A DNA stretch of 64,000 nt from Branchipolynoe longqiensis (Eukaryota > Annelida > Polychaeta > Phyllodocida > Polynoidae): the NCBI GenBank assembly GCA_030323885.1, contig JASIRB010003129.1:17141-81140 (forward strand). Reading direction: 5' to 3'. The notes under the pieces were generated by a model that had not been told where the DNA came from, made no database searches, and saw nothing but the letters and a program-made list of their open reading frames with translations. The number at the start of each line of letters is the position of its first letter. Within the stretch, counting starts at the first letter, position 1. This document shows positions 33,121 to 43,789 of this stretch, in pieces. A program made the translations under genes and the position numbers.

Positions 33121-33464
33121 GAATGAGGAAGACCAACTGTCCACAGTTGTAATTCCCCTGCTTAATCAACCAATGTAATAAATAAACTTTTTGTTGTTGT
33201 GACAAGGTTTTGATTCTGCCCATAACGTATAAGCTCCTGTGAGGGTGCTTGTTTTCAACACTGGACAGCTGTGATACTGGATTGGTCTGGTCCCGCACTC
33301 AGGAGTGTTTACCTGATCTTTCTCGGGCCAACCTTTGCGGTTTTGGGTGTTAGTAGTTTCTATATTAGTTTTTTTGATAACTTAGACTACTATGTACATC
33401 TACGCATATGACATGTTAAGATAAGTAATTATGATTGTCATGACCTTCTAAGTTCTAGTTGATA

Positions 33465-33660
33465 CAGTCAAGCCCTGTTATAATGCGCCCCGGTTTAGTG
33501 CGAATTCAGATGTAGCGCGATGATTAATTGGACCCAGAATTCTTTCATTCAAAGATAATTCAGTAAAGTCCACCTCAATTTAACGCGACCCTGATCTATT
33601 CACGACCGCATTATTTGTACCTGAATGATCAGATTATAATAGGGTCATACTCTAGTATGA
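33465..33660. mobile_element. pogo/Tigger-like MITE
   Basis: Starts ACAGTCAAGCCCTGTTATAA and ends in an imperfect inverse near TTATAATAGGGTCATACTC. Ends of the CAGT...CCNNTTATAA form are typical of pogo-type Tc1/mariner elements. Non-coding. Confidence 0.65.
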
Positions 33661-34013
33661 GGTAATTGAAATTTCCAATCAGTTGTATAAGATGACACCC
33701 ATTGAACCACATACATCATTCCAATTATTACACACCTACCTTATGCATGGCCCCTCACGAGTAACCAGAGGTGAACAGGTTTATGTATGCGTCCTAGATA
33801 GCCAGGAAATGTAAACAGGAGATCATATCTTGAAAAGGAGATCTAGATTTCCCCGGACAGGACAAAGTGTGAGAATTGATGGTTACATAAGTGAACCCCA
33901 CTCATCCATACATAAATGAGGGGTGAGTGGCGACTGTGTGTGTGTGGGGTGGGTGGGGGTGGGGGGCTACATTCTTTTAGGCATTAGGACAGTGTTACCA
34001 TTACGTGAATGCC

Positions 34014-34360
34014 TAGATACAAGATTCACCCCTAACCAGAACAGGGGTGAATGACAACTATGTCTAAAAATGAGCGAAAACTGTTTTGTGTCAATCAAGC
34101 AATCAGAGAAGATGAACTCCTGGTTCCCTCATCCAGTGTTTATCTATATTGTCACAGAGTTGATGAGATGAGAGAGAATGCAAAAGAACCAAGATGGTGG
34201 TCACTAAATAATCTCAATTTGAGTTTTAAAGTATATGTTATTTAATCAATTATTCCTCCAAAATTAGCGGGTAAATATAAAGAGGTATGTGAAGAATATA
34301 CTTTTCATCTTAATTTTAAAATTGTGCTCATTTCATTTACCCAGCCGTTCACAAATTTGG
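34014..34360 (+). mobile_element. MULE-MITE copy 2, truncated
   Basis: Left end TAGATACAAGATTCACCCC. Interior CACAGAGTTGATGAGATG, AGAGAATGCAAAAG, CAAGATGGTGGTCAC and TTAGCGGGTAAATAT. The right TIR is missing and the YY1-like site is mutated. Confidence 0.8.
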
Positions 34361-34399
34361 CTCCGCATCAATCACTGGACCAATATTGTGTTGAACTGT

Positions 34400-34690
34400 C
34401 ATTATATATATGGGTCAGGATCACGAAAAGAGGCCAATTGGTGGAAGTTGTCGGCATCGAGCATGGATTCTGGCATCGATTGGTATAATTATAATTTAGC
34501 ATTGACAGAGGTGTTGGAAAGTCCTTGAATTTATACTGAATGTAAAGGTCGAGAAAATACAACAACCTGATTTGTTTCTAGGATAATTTAATATGAAACA
34601 AAGAAATGCACTACACTTTTAAGAATTGCGACGCCGACATCTTCACTTGATCACCGATTGGCCCGTTTTCGTGAGGCTGACTCATATATA
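34400..34690. mobile_element. TIR MITE, single-unit relative of 22080-22575
   Basis: Ends ATGGGTCAGGATCACGAAAA / TTTTCGTGAGGCTGACTCAT are inverted. Contains one copy of GACAGAGGTGTTGGAAAGTCC. Confidence 0.78.
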
Positions 34691-35171
34691 TATTCATATA
34701 TACAGTCTCTGACTATATTCAGAGACCATGTATGTGGTGGTGTGAGTTTGTTGGTGTTGGTCTGGCGGTGTGGTGTGGGTGTGATGGTGTGGGAGTGGTG
34801 GTATGGGGGTGTTGGGGAGAGAGGAGGGGGGGGGGGGGGGGTCAAGGAACCGCTCCCTGCCAATGGAAGGTGTAAGCTCATCAGTATGCTAGACGGACTG
34901 GGGCGCTCTGTGAGCCATGTAGAACACCAAATATGACTGCATACCAACAACAAAAGAAAGGCTAGTGCCTCTCAATGATCATAACCATTCTACAAGGCGC
35001 CGTGTTAGTTCATACACAGTCTGTACCATAAACATAATGAGAACGCCCACAAAAGGTCGACTTGTGGCATATTGGCAAATATTTGATTTAGATTTGATCA
35101 TATATCCAGTTCAAATACTATTCCACTTATTAAAGAGTATGTGTTGCTATATAGGACAAATAAAATCCATT
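34691..35171. other. GT-rich tract and spacer
   Basis: 34730-34850 is GGTGTGG/GGGG-rich low complexity with an inverse CCACC character on the other strand. The rest holds nothing. Confidence 0.5.
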
Positions 35172-35579
35172 TGAAACTGTATCGTCTGATGAAAACATTA
35201 AATTTTCAAAACCAACACAATTATCTATAGATTCGATAGTGCTTATCTAACTTAGATAGTGCTGCACTTATTAAACGTTTGTCGCCACACAAAAGGGATT
35301 ACTGAGGCAATTGAATAGAACCTGGTACTGCAGAAGCCTGTGGGGTCAGAGTTTTGGCATGCATACCAAGATTAATTTTGCATGGTTGTACTTCAAATAT
35401 CTCACGAGTTAGACATTTAAAATAAAAATTACTTCTTAGCCATTTAAAATAAAAATTACTTCTTAATAATAAATACAAAATTTCTTCAAGTTAGAGTAAT
35501 GTAGATTATAACAATCAACATAATATATTTATCTTAGAAAAATGACAGAATCTGAAATCCATCGGATTATGCAACTTAG
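35172..35579 (-). mobile_element. TTAA-MITE, diverged
   Basis: Reads CTGATGAAAACATTAAATTT at the left and CCATCGGATTATGCAACTTA at the right. A 40-bp piece (CATTTAAAATAAAAATTACTTCTTA) is tandemly doubled at about 35410-35465. Confidence 0.8.
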
Positions 35580-35594
35580 TAGAACACCTTACTC

Positions 35595-35949
35595 TTAAAG
35601 TTGCATAGTCCGATGGTTTTGGGTTTAGGTCATTTTTCTGAGATAAATATATTAGGTTGGTCGTTATAATCTAACTTACTTCAGTTTGAAGTAACTTTTA
35701 TCTTAGATGGCTAACTTTGCAGTTATTTGAAGCGGGACCATGCAAAATTAATTTTGGCAAGCATGCCAAAACTCTGACACCATAGGCTTCTGCAGTAATC
35801 TGTTCTATTCATTTGTCTCGGCATTCACTTCTGTGTGATGACAAATACTTAATGAGTGCACTAGTATCTAAGTTACATATATAGGATCAAATCTAGGTAA
35901 TTGTTTTGGTTTTGAAAATTTGATCTTTCATCGGACTATGCCGATTTAA
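35595..35949 (+). mobile_element. TTAA-MITE, full length
   Basis: 355 bp, TTAAAGTTGCATAGTCCGAT to CATCGGACTATGCCGATTTAA. With the previous copy it forms an inverted pair 15 bp apart. Confidence 0.88.
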
Positions 35950-36077
35950 GCCTATGAAGTGGATTATCATGATTACTCTAATATATTATATATTGTTTTT
36001 AAACAATCTTCAAAAGTACCAGGTTCATGGAGCTTTAATCTGCGAGTGTTTTATTAGTCAAGATTCTCATTTGCATT

Positions 36078-36242
36078 CAGGCAGGATGGCTGAATGACCG
36101 GGGCGTCCGCTTCCCATGTGGCGAGTCATGGGATTAGAACCTGGCTGAGTCAAACCAATGACTTAAAAATTGACACTTGTCGCTAAACTAGCCTGACGAT
36201 TGGAATTACTAGGATATATCAACGAGCAGTGGAATGAGGAAA
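36078..36242 (+). mobile_element. SINE-A 5' part, alternative ending
   Basis: GGCAGGATGGCTGAATGACC head, GGATTAGAACCTGGCTGAGTC, ending AGCAGTGGAATGAGGAAACC as at 33100. Confidence 0.75.
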
Positions 36243-36559
36243 CCCAATTTGTCTGTGATTTAAATTAATGAATGTTTGATCAACAAAAATATATATTAAA
36301 ATGTACTACAACACGCACAGCAACAACAAAAACCAGGCATTTCCTGCTAAAGTGAGATAAATCGGCGCATGCCCACACGGTGTCATTCCGGTGTCTCCTA
36401 AATCATTTCCCGCCATCTTGTGGCCCGGAAGTGGCCGGTCATTGATGATTAGTTCACTGCGCAGGTGCGGCTGACAACCCAAGTCACGTGACCCCCAACA
36501 CTTGTATCCCCAGATGTGGACACCGCAATGTGTGAGTTAAATTTGCATCTACTTGTGAC
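36243..36559. other. No gene recognised
   Basis: Contains CCCGCCATCTTGTGGCC at about 36409-36425. It resembles a CpG-containing spacer but no exon is evident. Confidence 0.4.
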
Positions 36560-37216
36560 ATGTCAGTTTCTGCTATATTATTAGTTTAATTATATTAGGT
36601 TGATCATTATAATTTACTTTATTTTAGTTCAGAGTAATTTTGATTTAAAATGGCTAACTTTCGAGGTATTTTAAGTGAATCCATGCAAAATAATTTGAGT
36701 GTGCACATTGAAATGCTATGCTTGTTTGTTTGTTGTTGTTTTACGTCCTAGCAACATCTAAGGTCATATCAGGACAGGTACTGACTTGTGACAGTGTGCA
36801 CTCATGGTGACGTTATAGTGCTGCCCCACTGGAATATCAGGCCACCAACACCATGACCTGATATCCCACTCAGTGGCACATTATCCTGACACTGAGCCAA
36901 CCAGTCCTTGCCCTATCCTAATAATGCTGAGTGCCAGGCTAGGAAGCAATAAGTATCAATTTTTAAGTCATTGGTTTGACTCGACCAGGGTTCGACCCCA
37001 CGATCTACCAGCATGGGTGACGGACGCTATGCATCAGTAGCTTGTATAACTACAGTTGTGACAGGTTGCATTAAATTTACTCAATAGTTCTTTTATATGC
37101 AGTATTAAACTTTAGCAAGTATATCGACACCTAAGTGGGATATATAGAATTAAATAATTATATGTAAGTGTTTTGGTGAAATAATTTCATGGTTTTATCG
37201 GACTATGCATCTTTAA
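36560..37216 (+). mobile_element. TTAA-MITE split by SINE-A
   Basis: Left interior (AGTTTAATTATATTAGGTTG) and right end (TTATCGGACTATGCATCTTTAA) flank a minus-strand SINE-A at 36719-37030. The left TIR is degraded. Confidence 0.8.
36719..37030 (-). mobile_element. SINE-A, near full length
   Basis: Starts with the tail TTGTTTGTTGTTGTTTTACG and ends in a truncated tRNA-like head (GATCTACCAGCATGGGTGAC). It lies inside the TTAA-MITE. Confidence 0.87.
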
Positions 37217-37564
37217 AGTTGCATAGTCCAATGAAAACATGACATGTAAAAATAAAATCCATGCTATTACCTATTTAATTCTACTTGTCTCCAACTTGGT
37301 CGTAATGCTCGCATTGCGGTTGATTCGTGGCAGGGGAGGAGGACCCCCCCCCCCTCTCTCTGCACCCTCCCTCCGCCGCCACCCTGACGCAACCCCCCCC
37401 CCTCTCTCCGGCCTTATAAACCGGCCGCCTAGCTGCTCCCAGCCACTCGCCTCTCCTCCCTCTCCTGGAGCACTCATTTTCTTTTGGCTTCCTCCTCCCC
37501 CTTCGCCTCCACGACTCGACGCCTCCCGCACATCACGCCTCCGCGACTACATCCCCACAGCAGA

Positions 37565-38793
37565 ATGCCTGCCGCAGCACGAGGACGAGGCCGACCCACC
37601 GGCCGCCGGGGGGCGCGCCGGGGGAGGAGCGCATCCACCGCCTCGCACGATGCCGCCTCCGCGACCTCGACCGCCCCCAGCCTCCAATCCGAGGCCACTT
37701 CATGGGCCAGCTCGGTCGACGCTCGGATGGACGCCCAGGCCGCCGCCATGGAGGCGCAGACAGCCTCCATGAATCACCTCACCGCCCTCGTACAGTCGAT
37801 GGCCGTCGCCCCGCCTCGGGCCGCTGCCCCGGCCCCATCACTCGTGGACCGCCTCGCCGACCTCCTACAGGACCTCACCTCTAGGACGACGGGGGCGGCC
37901 AGCCTCCTCCCTGCCCCCGCCCCCGGACACGCGCCACAAGACGTGCCCCCCACCTACCTCCGCTACAGCAGGCAGGGCCTCTACGCCACCCAACACGCCG
38001 CCTCCGCGGCCCGCCTCCCCGCCGCCCCTCGTGCCGCCCTCGACCACTCCCCCGTATCCGCTGCCGAGGCGGTCCGCGACATCCTGGAGTCCGCCGAGGC
38101 GCAAAATACGGGACGTCGGAAAGGTATTCCCTCGGGCTATATATTCCCCAACGACCTCATTGAGAGTGGACCGAGGGGAAGGCAGTGAAAAGGGGCAGGG
38201 CCACCATGGAGGAGTATAACCTCGCCCTACGGGTGTTGGAGTCGCATCCGGCCTTCCCCTCGGGATCCCTCCCCGGACTACTCCACCACAACCTCACGGT
38301 GTTGAGGGACTGCGTCTCCCATCCGTGGCCGACCGTGCGGCGATATTCCGAGACGATATTCGCCTGGATCGCCGACGGTCGGCTCCCGGATGGGTGGCTC
38401 GACCCAGTCGCCATCAACACCCTCCGGATGGATGTAATCACCACCCCCGCGAGCGCCCCCGGCGCCCTCAGAACAATAGCCCCTCGGGCCGCAGTCCGGT
38501 CATCAGCCGCCCCCCTCACCCACCCCAGAGCCGCCCCCTCAGCCGACCCCCGCACCCCATACACCGGAGGCCTACGGGATCCCCTGCCCCGCCTGGAACA
38601 GGGATCCCGCCTCATGCGACCTCGCCCCGGCCGGCGAGGCGCACGGTGACCAGGGCGCGCGCAAAAGGCACGCATGTGCCTATTGTGCGAACGTACGCCG
38701 TATCTTAACGGCGCATAGTGAGGCGGTGTGCTTCACAAAGCGCACTCGGGAGCGAGGCTCAGGCGCCCCCGCGATCACCTCGCCGGATTTTTA
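37565..38793 (+). pseudogene. gag: Gag-like protein of Ngaro-like element
   Basis: From the ATG at 37565 the N-terminus is Arg/Gly/Ala-rich and basic (MPAAARGRGRPTGRRGARRG), followed by a region rich in Ala/Met/Ser that could form a helix. A central conserved-looking block, WPTVRRYSETIFAWIADGRL (about 38327-38390), is in another frame. The end (38576-38793) returns to the first frame and holds a zinc-finger-like array: CPAWNRDPASC, then HACAYC, then H and C about 12 residues later. That WN..C / H.C.YC pattern is usual for DIRS/Ngaro gag proteins. At least two frame changes (near 38175 and 38430) plus a TAG at about 38477 break it. They lie in G/C homopolymer-rich DNA, so assembly error is possible. 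Confidence 0.7.
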
Positions 38794-39359
38794 GTCCGGC
38801 GGCGGCGACTCACCCCTCAGCCTCCCCCGCCCCACCCACCCCCCCGACCCAACACCAGCACCCCTGCCCACACTCAGCGCACCCACACACACCGCCCTGC
38901 GCACGGTGCGCACAGTGCCTGCACCCACACACACCGCCGCCAGATCCCTAACTGCCGCCCTGGTGATGTAATCACAGGCCGCCAGACCCGCCGCCGCTCT
39001 GATGATGTCATCAGAGACGCCGCCCCCCGCCACACTAAACCCATCACCCTCGCCAGCCGCCGCGCACCGGACACTCCCCGGAGGAGACCGGAAGCCGCCG
39101 GCCACAACACCCGCCATTCACACCCCCGTAACACCACCCACGCCAACCGCCCTCACAGCGGCCCTCACATTCCGCCGCAGCCCGCACCCCAGGACGCCCC
39201 CGCCGCACCTCTCAGAACTATGCCGCCACCACCCCTCACATCCCAGCCGCCACCCCCCCCCCCAGCCCCCCCGCGACCCCCCACATCCAAGCCGACAGCT
39301 CACCCAGCGCCCAACCCCCCGCCAACCCCCCCCGCCGCCGCCCCCGCCCCCATGCCCCC
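38794..39359 (+). other. C-rich linker of Ngaro-like element
   Basis: Pro/Thr/His-rich in several frames because of CCACC and CGCC composition. No domain recognised. All open frames here look compositional. Confidence 0.5.
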
Positions 39360-41400
39360 GGACCCGGCGACACAGCCTACATACACCACCTCCCCGACTT
39401 TGACGCCGACCCCAGCCCCCACCCCCCCACCTCCACCCACCTCGACTCCCCACCACCACTCATCCCCGAGTCTTTTGACCTCCCCTCTCATGCACAACAC
39501 CGAGACCTCCTAGCACCGCCCCACCTCCCCCCCAACGCCTATCCCCTCCCCCCCCCGCCCCACCCCCCCTCCCCCTCTCGGTGACCTCGTCCGAGCCCAG
39601 CGCCGAGGTTATCAGCTCCCTCCCTCCAGATACCCCTCCCCAGCCGCCCCCTTCCTGCGGCCCCCCCCCACGCCTACCGCCTCCACCCTCCGGCCTTCCG
39701 CCTCCCCCACCTCTCAGGCACGGCCTGGAGCTCCCACCCCACCTTCTCCCGGGCCTACCACACCCTCCGTGAAGCGGGCCTCCCCAATTTTTGGCTGCCC
39801 GCATCCCTCTCACCTCAGCCCTCCACATCCCCGCCTGGAGAAGCCGCCTCCGGGACTACCACGACAAGGATCTGGTGGACTTCCTGGAGTTCGGCTTCCC
39901 GGCGAACTACTCCGCCGGCGCCCCCCACCCCGCCCCACTTACACAAACCACCGTGAAGCCCCGGAGCACCTAGTCCACCTCCGGGACTTCATAGCCACAG
40001 AGCTCGCCCACGGCGCCCTCGCCGGCCCCTTCCTAGCCCCCCCCTTTCACCCCCCCTGGACCCAGGTCTCCCCCATGATGACCCGCCCCAAATCCGACCC
40101 GGGAAAGAGGCAGGTCATCGTCGACCTCTCATACCCTCCCGGGGGCAGTGTGAACGCGGGGATACCCCGCCGTGAATACCTCGGCATCCCCCACGCATAC
40201 AGGCTCCCATCTGTCGCCGACGTGGGGCGCCGCCTCGTTCACGAGGGCCTACACCTGGACGGCCGACATCTCCAGGGCCTACCGCCAGCTGCGCGCCGAC
40301 CCTCTCTCCTGCCCCCTCTTCGGGGTCACCTTCGAGGGGGCAACATATGTCGACCTCGCCCTCCCCTTCGGATGCCGATCCTCGGGCGCCGCCTGCGTCA
40401 GGGTCACTGCGGCGGTGGCCTGGATCCTCCGGCGGGAGGGCTACCACGCCCTCGTCTATGTCGATGACTTTGTCGGGTGTGAGCTGACCTACCTGAGGGC
40501 CCGCCAGGCCTTCGACGGTTTCATCGCCCTCGTCGGCGCCCTCGGCCTGGAGGTCGCCTCAGGAAAATGCCACCCCCCGGCGGTGCGGATCTCCTGGCTC
40601 GGCTTCGCCATCGACAGCGAGGCCATGACGATCCGCATCGCCCCCGACAAAGTGGACGAGCTCATGGCCGACTGCGAGGCCAGGGTCGCGGCTCCCACCC
40701 TCGGGCGCCAGGCCCTTCAAAGCATCCTCGGCCGCCTCAACCACGTCGGCAGCTGCGTCCTCCCCGTGAGGAAGTTCATGGCCCGCCTCCTCACGGCCCT
40801 GCGCAGCTGCCACGGGTTCACCACCATCACCCTCGGGGACGACGCCCTCCGGGACCTTGCCTGGTTCGCGGCCTATGGACGCGCCTCAAACGGCCTCCAT
40901 CTCCTCCGTGCGCCGGCCACCCGGAGGGTCGTCATAGAGTGTGACTCCTGCCTCACCGGCGGAGGGGCATACTCTCCCACCCTCTGTTACGCCCGAGGGT
41001 ATTCCGAGGATTTCCGCGCTCGCTTCACCAGCATTCACGAGCTTGAGGCGGTTAACCTCGTGGTCGCCCTCCGCGCCCTCCTCCCCGCCGACGTCGCTGG
41101 GGCCAATGTTGTGATCAACACAGACAACATGGCCTCCGCCGCCGCCCTCGACTCCAGGAGGGCGCGCGACCCTACCCTCGGGACCTGCGCGAGGGAGCTC
41201 TGGCTCATGGCGGCCGAGGCATGCTTCGAACTTACCATCTTGCACATAAGCCCGGCACCGACCTCGTCCTCGCCGATGCCCTCAGCCGCGCCCACTTACC
41301 CGGGCGCTGGGCTGCTGTGGCCCGAGACGAGGTCGCCCGCCTCGGGCTCCAGTATACTTATGCGAACCACGACGAGTTCCCGTATAACCCCGGCCTTTAA
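39360..41400 (+). pseudogene. pol: Reverse transcriptase-RNase H of Ngaro-like element
   Basis: The RT part includes RIPLTSALHIPAWRSRLRDY and LVDFLEFGFPANY, WTQVSPMMTRPKSDPGKRQV, IVDLSYPPGGSVNAGIP, TADISRAYRQL (motif A Asp), LALPFGCRSSGAACVRVT (motif B) and YVDDF (motif C, 40457-40471). RNase H follows with VIECDSCLTGGGAYS, HELEAVNLVVAL, NTDNMASAAAL and VLADALSR, giving the D-E-D-D residues. Frame changes near 39930, 40240 and 41248 break the ORF; the last is a single-base loss just before the final RNase H motif. The frame ends at TAA 41398-41400, in phase with the recombinase that follows. The proline-rich N-terminus from 39360 is tentative. Confidence 0.88.
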
Positions 41401-42402
41401 TATGCAGGCTACACCGACACCGAGGTCGCCGCCGTGGACGGACACCGCCTCGCCTCCCTCGCCCCATCGACCTGGAGGAACCGCCGCCGCCAGGCCCGAG
41501 GATACGTGGAGTTCGCCTCGGGCCACCATTGGAACCTGCTGGCTCCCACCCCATTCGACATCGCCGCCTACACCGCCTCACTCTACGCCGGCCGGGTCGC
41601 CCCCGCCTCCGTTCGGAACTCCATCTCTGGGGCGCGCTCCTGGCTGGAGGCGGCCGGGGGTGACCCCTCCGCCTTCACCTCGCGCCTCGCCCGAGACGTG
41701 TGCCGAGGGGGCGAGCGGGCGTCCGCCCACGTCTCCCGCCCGGCGCCCCCTCTCACGCCGGCCTGCCTCGCCGCCGTGGCTGGACACCTCGCCCTTGCCG
41801 GGCCCTCGGGCGTCGTCCCTCGGGCCGCCCTGCTCCTCGGGTACTACGGGATGCTGAGGCAGTCCAGCCTCCTCTCCCCGTCCCCCGAGGCCTGGGGCGG
41901 GCCACACACCATCACCCGAGCTGACGTCGCCCCCGCCCCCGGGGGTCTCCGAGTCACCCTCCGGAGCTCGAAGACCATCCGGCTGCCCTCGGGGGCGGTG
42001 GCCCTCCTCATCCCGGCCTCGCCCGGACACCCACTCTGCCCCGTGGCGGCCTGGGCCGCCGCCACCGCCCTGGTGCCGGCACTCGACGCCGACCCCGCCT
42101 TCATCCTGCCCTCTGGCCGCCCCCTCGACCCCCGCACCCTGACGGCCATACTCCGCGGCGCCCTCCGCGCCCTCGGGGTTCCCTCCCCGGATGGCTACAC
42201 CCTCCACAGCCTCCGCCGGGGAGCCGCCCAGGCCTGCCAGCGCGCCTGGATACCTCTGGAGGACATAATGGCCCAGGGCACCTGGACTTCCGACGCCGTG
42301 CACGCCTACGTGCCTCGGATCGCCCCCTCGGGCGCCCCTCGAGCCCTCTCCACCGTTTTGGTGAAGGGCTCTTCGGGGTCCCTCCCCCACGATCGACATT
42401 GA
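41401..42402 (+). CDS. Tyrosine recombinase of Ngaro-like element
   Basis: An uninterrupted frame of 334 codons. The N-terminal half resembles a SAM-like core-binding domain (PSTWRNRRRQARGYVEF, DIAAYTASLYAGRVAPASVR). The catalytic half has the whole set, numbered from codon 41434: R142 in YYGMLRQSSLL, K180 in RSSKTIRLP, H258-x-x-R261 in LHSLRRGAA, W284 in GTWTSD, Y292 in HAYVPR. It joins the circular DNA product to the target by strand exchange through the tyrosine. No ATG lies in the first part: the frame begins directly after an in-phase TAA, so it is made either by readthrough from RT-RNase H or from a frame fused to it before the stop arose. Unlike gag and RT it has no frameshift. Confidence 0.9.
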   Translation, partial: YAGYTDTEVAAVDGHRLASLAPSTWRNRRRQARGYVEFASGHHWNLLAPTPFDIAAYTASLYAGRVAPASVRNSISGARSWLEAAGGDPSAFTSRLARDVCRGGERASAHVSRPAPPLTPACLAAVAGHLALAGPSGVVPRAALLLGYYGMLRQSSLLSPSPEAWGGPHTITRADVAPAPGGLRVTLRSSKTIRLPSGAVALLIPASPGHPLCPVAAWAAATALVPALDADPAFILPSGRPLDPRTLTAILRGALRALGVPSPDGYTLHSLRRGAAQACQRAWIPLEDIMAQGTWTSDAVHAYVPRIAPSGAPRALSTVLVKGSSGSLPHDRH

Positions 42403-42542
42403 CCTTAGGTCCTTAGTCACATTTAATCTTACCATTGTCTATGGATGTACTTTTCATTATCCTGCCTTAAACTGTTCATGTCCTCATTGTTTTAATGAAT
42501 TGCCTATTGTCTATCCTCATTGTCTGCACTTGACCTTCTGTG

Positions 42543-42548
42543 AATAAA
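42543..42548 (+). promoter_or_regulatory. Poly(A) signal AATAAA of Ngaro-like element
   Basis: A perfect AATAAA lies 140 nt after the recombinase stop, in a T-rich 3' region, where a Pol II transcript of the element would be expected to end. Confidence 0.65.
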
Positions 42549-43212
42549 GTGTTTTTATTCCAACTACCGCCTTCCTCTCCTCCCTAGCCACGTATCAAAC
42601 CCTGGTGCACTTATTAAACATCTGTTACTGTAGAAGGGAGGGGATACTATATCAATGTAATAGAACATGTTACTTACTACTGAAACCTTTGGTGTCAACA
42701 TTTTGACATGCACACCAAAATTAATTTATTATGTTTTCATTTAAAGTTTCTCCATCTCCAATGCAAAAGTCGATTATAATAATCAAACGAGTATATATAT
42801 AATATACATATATATAATTTTTTTTTTTTAACTTGGAAGAAACCGAAAACCATTTGACTGTTCCCATTTAACAAATGCACAAACTAATCAAATATTCTAA
42901 ACCTGGCCGAGTCAAAGCAATGACTTAACAATTGATACCTGTCACTACTTACCCTATAATTCGGCATTACTAGGATACTAGGATAGGGTATGGAGGTGTG
43001 GAATGAGGAAACAAATACACAATAAGTGCACCACAATCTAAATCATGTTAGAATAAAATCTAGATAAGGGTTTTGTTTTCGAGTAGTTTAGCTTCATTGG
43101 ACTATGCAGCTGTAATAAAACTGATGCTTCCGTCGGTTTGTGCAACTTTAATGGGATCACCTCTTGTTGGATTTAGGAAGGGGATACTTGTCAGAGTAAA
43201 ACCCACATGACC

Positions 43213-43577
43213 CACATTAGCTTAAAGCTGCATAGTCCGATGACAGTATCAATTTTTCAAAACCAAAACAATCATCTAGATTTGATTTGACATATCCAAC
43301 TTAACTACTAGGAAACTTATTAAGTACTAGTTGTTGCATAGAAGGGGATATTCAGCCAATGTAATAGAACCTGTTACTGCTGAAGCCTATGAAGTCAGAG
43401 TTTTGGCGTGCTTGCCAAAACTAATTTTACATGTTTATACTTCAAATAGCCTCAAAAGTTGGCCATTTAAAATAAAAGTTACTTCAAACTAAAGTAACCT
43501 AGATTACAACAATCAATCTAATGTATTTATCCCAGAAAATGGCAGAAACTTGAAACCATCGGACTATGCAACTTTAA
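43213..43577 (-). mobile_element. TTAA-MITE, full length
   Basis: 365 bp from TTAAAGCTGCATAGTCCGAT to CATCGGACTATGCAACTTTAA. Flanks AGC/GCT extend the inversion, giving AGCTTAA...TTAAGCT. Confidence 0.9.
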
Positions 43578-43736
43578 GCTTAGTCTTTCACAGATAGCCG
43601 ATTATTATTCATTGTGAGATGAAAAAAAAGAAGAAAATATATATATATTAAAAGTAAGTGCTGCTTATACGTAGACAATAATTGTCTGAATAAATGCAGC
43701 CTTGGCATCACATGTGTATATAGTTAGATATCTATA

Positions 43737-43738
<2 letters not shown>

Positions 43739-43784
<46 letters not shown>
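43739..43784. repeat. (AT)n microsatellite
   Basis: More than 20 AT units, at the left edge of the next element. Confidence 0.95.
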
Positions 43785-43787
<3 letters not shown>

Positions 43788-43789
43788 TA

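Larger units (their letters stand above)
32560..34012. repeat. Large inverted repeat, arms about 270-330 bp
   Basis: The left arm (about 32560-32890) and right arm (about 33740-34012) are inverted: CACTCATCCATA-type words, CCTAATGC/GCATTAGGAC, and AACCAGAGGTGAACAG with its inverse near 32850. Arms hold CCCCACC-rich DNA. The roughly 850-bp spacer carries a SINE-A head (32970-33120) and a pogo-like MITE (33465-33660). Confidence 0.75.
37250..42590 (+). mobile_element. Ngaro-like tyrosine-recombinase retrotransposon
   Basis: A 5.3-kb, very GC- and C-rich block whose edges match abrupt composition changes. Domain order is gag-like with zinc finger, RT, RNase H, tyrosine recombinase. Only about 110 nt separate the RNase H end from the recombinase, leaving no room for the methyltransferase-like domain of DIRS proper; this order fits Ngaro. 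A TATA-like CCTTATAAACC is at about 37411. I could not delimit the split direct repeats expected for the group; CCTCTCCTCCCT occurs near both ends (about 37450 and 42570) but is low complexity. It moves through RNA and a circular DNA integrated by the recombinase, in contrast to the LINEs around it. Confidence 0.88.
37213..43151 (-). mobile_element. TTAA-MITE split by Ngaro-like element
   Basis: The left stub starts TTAAAGTTGCATAGTCCAAT and continues to about 37245. Family sequence resumes at about 42600 (GGTGCACTTATTAAACATCTG) and ends near GTGCAACTTTAA (43151). The right part also holds a SINE-A 5' piece (42899-43010). The host MITE is degraded, so the insertion site is known only to within about 50 bp. 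Confidence 0.7.

Noticed and set aside
38728..39513. Pro-rich frame of 261 residues inside the Ngaro-like element
   Set aside because: C-rich DNA open in all frames; only the part after about 39360 is plausibly the N-terminus of the RT polyprotein.
41578..42435. Minus-strand frame of 285 residues
   Set aside because: Shadow of the tyrosine recombinase on the other strand, caused by high GC.
37250..42590. DIRS proper or an endogenous retrovirus
   Set aside because: There is no methyltransferase-like domain, no protease, no DDE integrase and no long terminal repeats; a tyrosine recombinase follows RNase H directly, which fits Ngaro.
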